A stretch of DNA of 64,000 nucleotides from positions 364,037,750 through 364,101,749 of the forward strand of contig CM062814.1 in the NCBI GenBank assembly GCA_031772625.1. The letters run 5' to 3'. Numbering within the stretch: the first letter of the stretch is position 1; each line of letters starts with the position of its first letter. The notes below the pieces were generated by a model. It worked only from the letters and a program-made list of their open reading frames with translations. It was not told the DNA's origin and did not search any database. This DNA is from Pinus tabuliformis. Taxonomy: Eukaryota; Streptophyta; Pinopsida; Pinales; Pinaceae. Both the position numbers and the translations under genes were made by a program. Shown piece after piece: positions 56,600 to 64,000 of the stretch.

Positions 56600-57635
56600 T
56601 GTTATCGGGAAATATAGTGTCCACTCGGAGTTTCTAGTCCAACTAATACTGGTAGCTATCTTAGAAACAAACAAACTAAAACTACTTTTGTTTTCCTTTA
56701 TGAGAAGTAGATCAGAGTGGAATGAAGGACACCAACCTCAATCTTGTGCTTGGTTCCTTGCTCGATTCCTCTCCTTTCTGATAGATCCTTGCCACTTCTC
56801 CTTCGTCTACCCAGCTTCAAAGAGCACCTGTGGAATCAAAGCAACATAATACTATAGAAGAACAGAGATCCACGATCATAAACAATATAGGACCAAATGT
56901 ATATTGACCATACAGATGCATATATCATCAAACATACAAGAATGTGGAGGAAAACTTGAATAGCTTTATTAATATCAAGAATAAGCAAAGAGGATTACAA
57001 CCAATTGTTCCGACCCAACATCATCCTCTAGCATGAAAGCCCTTCTTTCGCCTCATGAAAAGCTTAGATCACCCAACACTATGATATTTCAACAAGAAAC
57101 CAACAACACTTCCTTACAAGATAAAAAATTCCAGCCTCTGGATCTCTGGGATGAGGGATCCATATATAGATGATTGCAGGGGGGTGAGTCAGCTTCTGGG
57201 ATTTTGATTAATGTCCTCTCTCTGATAGTTCTTGATTCCACTTGGAGATTGATGATCTCTTACTCGTCCCTGGGTGAATTCATAGAGGCAAGTGGCACAA
57301 GAGAAGTTTCTTGAAGATTCCGTGATCATCCACCTCACAAACTGTCTCTGTCATTTGTACACTCTTGCCCATTGCACCCCATAGAAGGTATTTTCAGTAT
57401 GCATCGCACCTCCCGTGTGTATTAGGTGGGATGCATTGCACTTTGACCATGGAGCAGGTGAGATGGTCCAGTTTTGACCAGTTCTGAGCAATTTTTCATG
57501 GAGAACTTTTGGGAGATGATGTAATCAACTGACATTGTTCTTTTAGGGTATGGAACAACACTTTTAGGTACTTAGGAGCCCTTGTTTTATGGACATGTTT
57601 GATTGGGGTTGCAGTGCCCAAAGATGTCTATAACA
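56600..57635 (-). repeat. Right LTR (element-5' LTR) of copy 2
   Basis: TGTTATCGGG...TCTATAACA, 1,036 bp, colinear with the copy-1 LTRs but clearly more diverged from them than they are from each other. Confidence 0.9.
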
Positions 57636-58319
57636 ATTAACAACACCAAAAATTTTAAGTTCTTTAGGGCCTTGGAATAGTTGAGTGGAGAGTTAACTCT
57701 CCAAGGCTGCTCAAACTATCAAACATAGATGTTGAATAATGAGTGAAATCTAGAGTCATTAGAAAGACTAGGAAAGCTCTATGACTAGGACTTAAGCACG
57801 ATGGAGAGTGAAGGAAAGGAAGAGAGATATCCCCTCTCCTACTTGTTGGATCCCACCCCGAGACTGTTCCACTCAGCTTTTGATAAGAACAGGTGCCCTT
57901 AGTTGTTATTCCTAGGGATCTCATTGGTGGCTGTGGAGGGAAATCCCATGGCACCTAAGGTAGACATTGCATCACATTCATTAGTACTTCTGGATGGTAC
58001 CCTTGCAAAGCTTGGGTGCTTGCACTGGCAAAGGCTTTTGTCTGGAGGTTAGCGTAGCTCTTTCTGTTACCTTTTCTAGTAGGCCTGGGCCATCATTATC
58101 CAAGACTAATTTTGGAAGGTCCTTGATTTTCAATTTCTTATATTTTGGTGTCTGGTCCTCATCACCAGTAGTAGAAATACTTGGAAGTAGCTTGATTGAC
58201 TGTATATTTTAGGTACTTTGTTAGAAAGTGCTCTTTGCTCCTAGTTGGTCTAACTTTATAAACAAAATGATTATTTAATTAGTTCTCTTAAAAATAATTA
58301 AAAGTGGTTGATCAACCAA
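57636..58319 (+). other. Flank or leader before the next gag region
   Basis: No coding domain. It starts with ATTAA, the putative target duplication of copy 2, and may be the remainder of the leader of the gypsy element that begins at 45.8 kb. Confidence 0.4.
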
Positions 58320-60480
58320 TTCATCATTCTAGGAGGGTTCATGGGATTTCACCTACGAGTGTTGAGCCTTCTTCTAGAAGGCGTAGCAGCAATTCTACCT
58401 GCTATTTCCAATCAGTACCAGCAGATGCAATGGAGATGGATCCTCTACTTGAATTGATTGATTCATAGAACAGACCTGGTATAAGTAGAGATTTGGAGAG
58501 GAACACTCTAGTCCTTTCTAGATTCCTCTTCCAAACGGAAGACGCTATAGATGTTGAAGAACTTCTTGAGTCTCCATTGACTCCTAATTCTCATTTTCCT
58601 CCCAATCATCCAGACATTTTATTATACATCGAGACTCTAACCCACAAGCCTTCGAGCCCAAGTCTATTTTGATCTATTCCTTTCATGGCCACTTCTGGGA
58701 GCATGGTTTCAACCATGAGTGCTACTAGTATGCAAACTCATTTATCAGTACAAGGAGTGGGTACCATTTCCATACCTTTAATCACTCCTAGCACTACAAT
58801 TTTTGGCTCTACCTCCATTCCACCTTCGAGGGGGGCACCCAATATTTTTCCTCTTGGAACTAGTTCTTTCCCCTTTGGAATGCCGATCAACACACTTCCC
58901 TTGGTTCTGTTAATTTTTCCATCTGCTTCCTCCACATATATGACTTCCATGGCAAGTGGGTCAAATTATATTTAGGGTTTCCCTTTTGGGAGTGGTCATA
59001 TACCACATTCTAACCCATCTTTAGGATCAATACCTTTTCCCTCCACCGGTCAAAGATATAATCCTATCCAAGGATGGACTAACCCACCTGTCAGCAAACT
59101 TGGAGCGAGGAATCAATTCTCTTTTGGCCAGCAGGGGAATAGATTGTATTCCTCTGTGAGTTCATTCCAAAGTTTTCTCCCTATGCTCATGCATGGAACC
59201 CTTACCAAGGGCTCTCTGCTCCATTCAACATCTCTCTAGGGGGGAATTTCACTCGATATGGAAATTTTTCTGCAGGAGTTGGGCAGAATCCAATTTCTTC
59301 TAGGCCACAAGGTTCTCCTTATGGTTTAGGTTTTTCTATGAAGTACTTTAGGCAACCTGGTGATTTCACAAATCTAGGGTATTATTTTCATAACGTCGGA
59401 AATTCTGCCTAGACCAAGTGGAATCCATAAGATCCTTCGTGCTTATCTTTCCTGAAAACATTAAACTTGCTAGATCTATCCAAATTGACTAATGATTTGA
59501 TCCGATATAACCCAGACTAGCCTCCAGTTCCAACCAAAATTCCATCGGATATACCCAAATTTGAAGGGAAGACTGGTGAAGATCTGGGATCATATAACCA
59601 CTTTCCACTTATGGTGTTTGTCAAAGTCCCTAATAGATGATTCAATTAGGTTGAGATTATTTCAACATACCCTAACTGGGAATGCCGCTAAATGGTATAT
59701 TGAACTCCCAGGGGGCACCTTCACTTTGTTCGGTGATTTGGCTACTATAGTTTTAAACCATTTTCAGTTGTTTGTTCGTTATAATGCTGGAACTGAGCTA
59801 TCGGCTAATTTCCACTAGGACTAGGAAACCCACATTTCGAATCATATCCAGGAATGGAGGAGAAGGAAGAGGCTCATTAAAGTCGATATTATGCAATAAC
59901 TCCTTCTTGAATGGTTTCTTAAATCTTTGTAACCCAAGATTTCTAAGGGCATATCGCTCTTCGATGTATTCACTGAAGACGAGGATATTTTTAGAGCCCA
60001 ACAACTAGAACTTATATATTCTCAATTTGTGGCTCTTCAGAAAATTTTGCCCGATTCTCCTAGGTCGAAGCTTGATTTAGCCAAGCTGAAGTCAGGTCCC
60101 CATCCCGATGGGCTAGTCGAATCCATTGTTACTAACTCGGATAACCTACTAAATCAATTGCAACAGTTGTCTTTACAAACTGCTTCTTCTATGCAGCATT
60201 CTCCATCAGCGCCTATGCCTCCTCAACCTTCATCTATAAATTTTGTTCAAACTTATAACCCCAAAGGAATCCAACAATCTGATGGGAAGAAGAAAGAATG
60301 TGGTAGGAAAAAGAATCAGGATGGGAAGCGTAATGAAAACAAACCTGGCAATGATGTTGGAGGGGGTAAAAAAGAGTCTAAGAAGAAACTAAAGTTTCCA
60401 TGCAAGTTATGCAATGGTGCCAATTTGACTAATCTTTGCCCTAAGATTCAAGATTTTCGGCTCTTGTTGGTTTAATAGGG
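58320..60480 (+). pseudogene. Ty3/gypsy gag (Tat/Ogre-related), decayed
   Basis: An N-terminal low-complexity part rich in Ser/Pro/Thr/Gly (58,685-58,975 and beyond) precedes the capsid-like domain: about 59,520-59,560 (PVPTKIPSD-like segment, IPKFEGKTGE region), then 59,561-59,818 (FHLWCLSKSLIDDSIRLRLF, NAAKWYIELPGGTF). After stops the frame 60,029-60,475 gives LVESIVTNSDNLLNQLQQLS, a Lys-rich tail, and a zinc-knuckle relic PCKLCNGANLTNLCPKIQ whose His is lost. Its KFPCKLC core resembles the second knuckle of the minus-strand non-autonomous family, suggesting kinship. Multiple stops and frameshifts. Confidence 0.8.
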
Positions 60481-60610
60481 GTCTTCTAGCTCCCAGGCTA
60501 TTGTAACTAACCATTTTCCCTAAGGGCAACAGTTTTTTGCTGGCACGAATTCTAGTACCGGTACCCCCGTTGGGGGAAACTAGGAAGGGGAAAATACATA
60601 AAATGTTTAC

Positions 60611-61246
60611 ATGATGAGTTCACATATTGACATTGCTACATGGTCACATGATTATGGTGAATCAGAATCGTCAAAGGCTAAATGTACTCCTGATGTTTCA
60701 AAGCCACTCCATATTGAGAGGCCCATAGTTGAGTCTATACCTCATATGATGAAAGGCTTCGAAAAACGCTCGACCATTAACCCTAATGCTAAGGCAACCC
60801 AAAAATACTCTATTGTAGAAGATTTGGCTCAGCGTCCTTGTGCTATGTCAGCGTTAGAGGTACTCCAATCGTGCCCAACACAAAGGAGTGCATTGCTTGC
60901 TGCGATCAAAGCAGTTGATCCAAAAAAATCTCTTGTTCTTACATTCGATATGCCAAACATCAAGAAGAGACTCCCACATCATATGGATTTTCAAATCAAG
61001 TCTACATATCAGAAAACTAATATCTTTCTAACTATAGTTGATGAGGGAGCTTCCACAAGTGGAATGTCTATATCATGTTGGAAGGATATTGGATTGCCTC
61101 AAGTTGTTCCTTCACTTACTCTATTAAAAACATTTGATGGTCATTCTCATAGGCCGCATGTAATTATTCCCAAGAAGGCTATAGAGAATTTACGAGTTGG
61201 AATCTACTCTTCCTTAATGGGTACCTCTGACTTCCTACTCCTATAG
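60611..61246 (+). pseudogene. Gypsy protease-like domain with D-E-G triplet
   Basis: An open frame of 211 codons. A linker (PLHIERPIVESIPHM) is followed by a conserved stretch AMSALEVLQSCPTQRSALLA and the protease-like core IVDEGASTSGMSISCWKDIG with TFDGHSHRPHVIIP. It probably continues gag above. The reading ends with an abnormal tail (SSLMGTSDFLLL) shortly before copia sequence begins, so RT and the rest are missing or were never present. The D-E-G matches the minus-strand family. Confidence 0.8.
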
Positions 61247-61329
61247 CTATACTTAATGCAATTTCATCCTCCAAGGCACCTTCTCGAAAAGAGTTATTTA
61301 GAACTCATTATTTTTCACTTCTTGGCCCT

Positions 61330-61820
61330 AATGAAGCATTTATTTAATATGAAAATTTTAGAAGGTGGATTTGTTACTGATAATTCAAATGAATTTAATA
61401 CAGTTACCAGTCAGTTAAGTTCTGTAGGGGAAAATTTTGATGATGAAGTTAGGGCTCTGTTATTTCTGTGCTCATTGCCAGAAAGTTGGAATGGTTTAAT
61501 TATGGCAATTAGTAAATCTGTCTATTGATCTAGTACTTTAAATTTTGATGATGTTGTCGGTGCAATCCTTAATGAGGAAATGCGATGGAAAAGCTCCGGT
61601 GAGACATTAGGTAATGATTTGACTGCAAAGACTTGGGGAAGAAAAATAGAAAGAGGAAAGAGCCATGGATATCGTAGTAAGTCAAGAAAAGGTGGATCAG
61701 TCCAGATCAGGGATATCGTGCTAGAAATGTGCGAAGAAAGGACACCTAAGGAAATACTACAAGTCTCGGAAGGGAAAAGAAGGAGATGCACAACAAGAAA
61801 ATAATCATGAAGCGAATGTA
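61330..61820 (+). pseudogene. Copia gag, 3' part
   Basis: NTVTSQLSSVGENFDDEVRA and LLFLCSLPESWNGLIMAIS are the conserved second half of copia gag (UBN2-type). The frame then breaks (TGA at 61,526-61,528), continues as NFDDVVGAILNEEMRWKSSG, and becomes a basic segment. The CCHC zinc knuckle expected near 61,720 is not recognisable, apparently deleted or mutated. Confidence 0.85.
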
Positions 61821-61829
61821 ACATGTGAT

Positions 61830-62320
61830 GTGTTGCAATATGCTTTGATTCTTTCTTTAGAAAACATTATTGATGCTTGGGTGGTAAATTCAGGGGTCTC
61901 ATTCCATGCCACACCTGATAGGAAACATTTTCATGATTATGTTCAAGGAGATTTTGGACGGGTTCGATTGGGTGATGATAAACCCTATAAAATCATTAGA
62001 ATGGGTATAGTTTTCATAAAACAACAGAATGGAAATAAATGGCTATTGATGGAGGTAAGGAATGTTCCAGATCTAAAGAAAAATCTTATTTTAATAGGGT
62101 AGCTAGGAGGTGAAGGTTGTGTGACTACTTTTATAGATAAAACCGGGAAGGTCACTAAAGGATCCAGGGTAATAACAAAAGGAGAAAAGGTTGGTACATT
62201 GTATTTATGCAATGGTATTTCTAATTCTGTTAATTCTTTAACCTCTATGGGAGGATATATGACACCGTGGCATCATAGGCTTAGGCACATGAGTGAGAAG
62301 GGGATTTAGATTCTTCACTC
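61830..62320 (+). pseudogene. Copia protease and GAG-preintegrase segment
   Basis: The protease start WVVNSGVSFHATP has Asn where the catalytic Asp of the D-S-G-A motif belongs (codon 61,887-61,889) and Val for Ala. FHDYVQGDFGRVRLGDDKPY and LMEVRNVPDLKKNLI follow. A TAG replaces Gln at 62,100-62,102. The zinc half-site WHHRLRHMSEKGI then leads toward integrase, ending in another TAG at 62,307-62,309. Confidence 0.9.
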
Positions 62321-62327
62321 AAGAAAT

Positions 62328-62960
62328 TTGTTGCCAAGTTTGAAGCATGTTGGTTTAAAATTCTGTGAGAATTGTGTTTATGGAAAACATAAGAGAGTCA
62401 GATTCCTCAGAGTTGGGAAAGAAAAGAGGAGTGAAAACTTAGAGCTTGTGCATATAGATGAATGGGGACCTGCTCAAGTATCATCTCTTGGTGGCTCTTA
62501 TTATTATGTTGCTTTTATTGATGATGCAACCAGAAAAACATGGATTTATTGTATTCAAAATATATCTTATGTATTTGATAATTTCAAGAAATGGAAAGCT
62601 TTGGTTGAAAATGAGACAGGAAAAAGGTTTAAGTGTCTCAGATCAGACAATGGAGGTGAATATTGCAGCAAAGAGTTTGATAGCTATTGTTCAAAGAATG
62701 GAATTCACAGAGAGAAGACAGTTACAGGAACACCACAAGAAAATGGTGTGTGGGAAAGGATGAACAGGACAATCATGGAGCGTGCAAGGTGCATGAGATT
62801 GCATGCATGATTGCCTTTACAATTTTAGGCAGATGCTATAGATACTATTGTTTATCTAATAAATAGAGGGCCTTTAAGTTCCTTGGATGGTGGTATTCCA
62901 GAGGAGGCATAGAAATGTAAAAAGGTAAACTACTCATTTTTAAAAACTTTTGGTTGTGAA
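62328..62960 (+). pseudogene. Copia integrase
   Basis: The zinc pair CENCVYGKH is followed by the core: LVHIDEWGPAQV (first Asp), AFIDDATRKTWIYC, CLRSDNGGEYCSKEF (second Asp) and PQENGVWERMNRT (the Glu of WER kept). The D-D-E triad is therefore intact. TGA at 62,808 and TAG at 62,827 and 62,910 (the latter two at conserved Trp positions) interrupt the C-terminal half (FLKTFGCEAFLHIKKENRT). Confidence 0.9.
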
Positions 62961-63400
62961 GCCTTTCTCCACATTAAAAAAGAAAATAGAACAAAGGTTG
63001 AGGAACAATCAAAGAAATGTACCTTTATTGGATATGGTGTTAATGATTTTGTTTATCGATTTTATGATTATGGAAAACATAAAATCATTAGGAGCAGAGA
63101 TGTCGTATTCAATGAAAAGTTTTTGTATAAGGATCAATTGCAGGAAAAGAAACAGGAAAAAGAAAACAGAGAATACACAGTGCTTGACGAGATCACAGAA
63201 AAAGTGATGGTGCCTAAAAATCATAATGATCAACATCTAGAACAATAACCACAACAACAACAAACACCTCAAACACCTGAAAGTGGTGCTAGAAGATATA
63301 CCAGGATAAGTAGACCTCATGAACGATACTCTCCTTCATTATATTATGTATTGTTGACTGATGCTAGTGAACCAAAATGTTATGAAGAAGCAGTACAGGT
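62961..63400 (+). pseudogene. Copia integrase C terminus and linker
   Basis: KCTFIGYGVNDFVYRFYDY and IRSRDVVFNEKF are the copia GKGY-like region. A Gln/Lys/Glu-rich linker with CAA repeats (a TAA at 63,246-63,248) then leads to RRYTRISRPHERYSPSLYYV before RT. Confidence 0.8.
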
Positions 63401-64000
63401 AGAAACCAGGAAAAATTGGGAGCAAGCCATGAAACAAGAGATGGACTCCTTAGCACATAACTAGACTTGGGACTTAGTCAGGTTGCCTACAGGTAAAACA
63501 ACATTGTAGAATAAATTGGTTTACAAGTTGAAGGAAGAAGATGGAGGTAGAAAAAGGTATAAAGTTAGACTTGTGGTGAAAGGGTTTGCACAGAAAAACG
63601 GTATAGAATTTGATGAGATATTTTCTCCTGTTGTTAAAATGACTTCAATCATAACTATTTTAAGTCTAGTAGCAGCTAAAGATTTACATCTGGAAGAGAT
63701 ATATATGCAGCAGCCACAAGGATATGAGATAAAAAGGAAGGAGAAACTAGTGTGCAGGTTGAAGAAGAGCTTGTATGGCTTAAAACAGGCTACAAGGCAG
63801 TGGTATCTAAAATTTGACAGGTTTATGTCTTAAAAAGGTTGTACTATATGTCACTCTAATAATTGTGTTTATCTCAAAATGAAAAATGATGGAAACTATA
63901 TTATATTGTTATTTTATGTAGATGACATGCTTGTTGTAGGTTCTAACATGCAGGAAATAAATGTGCTCAAAAGAAAATTGGCGAACTCATTTGCAATGAA
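63401..64000 (+). pseudogene. Copia reverse transcriptase with motif A deletion, partial
   Basis: KRYKVRLVVKGFAQKNGIEF, DEIFSPVVKMTSIITILSLV, then DLHLEEIYMQQPQGYE: the usual segment with the motif A catalytic Asp (family consensus around LDVKTAF) between 'HLE' and 'EIYMQQPQG' is absent. Further on, RLKKSLYGLKQATRQWYLKF and the active site LLFYVDDMLVVGS are present. TAGs at 63,463 and 63,507 replace Gln. The domain continues past the window end. Confidence 0.9.

Larger units (their letters stand above)
48562..57635 (-). mobile_element. Non-autonomous gypsy-type element, minus strand (copy 2), rearranged
   Basis: This is the same family as 29,025-36,819: right LTR at 56,600-57,635, primer site, leader, pseudoknot-like arrays, nucleocapsid and protease-like frames are colinear. 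The left side is rearranged: only about 152 bp of the left LTR remain (48,562-48,713), then a Penelope-like element, then about 205 bp of LTR in the opposite orientation (51,704-51,908), then interior sequence starting at a point equal to about 30,969 of copy 1. Flanks share ATTA (left catta, right attaa), consistent with an eroded duplication. Confidence 0.8.
61330..64000 (+). mobile_element. Decayed Ty1/copia retrotransposon, cut by the window edge
   Basis: Domains in copia order: gag, protease, GAG-preintegrase, integrase, reverse transcriptase. The 5' end is missing: no copia LTR or gag N terminus is seen, and sequence switches from gypsy protease to copia gag near 61.25-61.33 kb. Stops are mostly Gln and Trp codons changed to TAG or TAA. 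The RT motif A segment is deleted. Confidence 0.9.

Noticed and set aside
48557..57640. Perfect 5-bp target duplication for copy 2
   Set aside because: Left catta and right attaa overlap only as ATTA, and the left LTR start is damaged; treated as consistent but not proven.
1..64000. tRNA or rRNA genes, CRISPR arrays, bacterial-type operons, riboswitches
   Set aside because: None seen; the sequence is eukaryotic nuclear repeat DNA. tRNA-like matches are only retroelement primer sites.

Overview
This is nuclear DNA from a plant, most probably a conifer. It is AT-rich and gene-poor. Nearly everything recognisable is old, nested retroelement DNA: Ty3/gypsy of several lineages, Ty1/copia, and a Penelope-like element (PLE) with a GIY-YIG endonuclease domain. 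Endonuclease-bearing PLEs are essentially absent from flowering plants but are described in conifers (the 'Dryad' elements), which is the main reason for the host guess. No tRNA, rRNA, CRISPR array or clearly intact host gene was found.

Region by region. 1-16.3 kb holds unassigned AT-rich DNA, one exon-like open frame of unknown identity (2.1-2.8 kb), two tandemly duplicated leucine-rich-repeat (LRR) pseudogenes on the minus strand (4.9-6.6 and 7.3-8.9 kb), short dispersed fragments of their 3' end, and a trinucleotide repeat at 12.9-13.1 kb. 16,316-42,962 is a single huge Ty3/gypsy element of Tat/Ogre type on the plus strand, bounded by LTRs of about 2.7 and 3.2 kb and a perfect 5-bp target duplication, GGTCC. 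Two later elements broke it: a chromodomain gypsy element (19,378-25,226, duplication CTGAC) in its leader/gag, and a minus-strand non-autonomous gypsy element (29,025-36,819, duplication CCTCT/CCTCC) in the middle of its reverse transcriptase gene. Its 3' LTR also carries a 461-bp insertion with its own 5-bp duplication.

45.8-61.3 kb can be read as another plus-strand gypsy element (LTR, tRNA primer site, long leader, gag and protease) whose leader was invaded by a second copy of the minus-strand non-autonomous family (48,562-57,635). Inside that copy sits the PLE: one unbroken 579-codon reading frame with reverse transcriptase and GIY-YIG domains, a T-rich 3' region, an internal TATA box and a hammerhead ribozyme motif. 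LTR ends in opposite orientations flank the PLE. From about 61.3 kb to the window edge runs a decayed Ty1/copia element.

The two most interesting observations are the PLE with its hammerhead motif, and arrays of interleaved inverted repeats in both copies of the non-autonomous gypsy family (31.15-31.63 and 34.13-34.26 kb; 52.09-52.57 and 55.05-55.20 kb). The arrays have the geometry of consecutive H-type pseudoknots. Stem sequences differ between units while pairing is kept. I do not recognise this structure from any described element.
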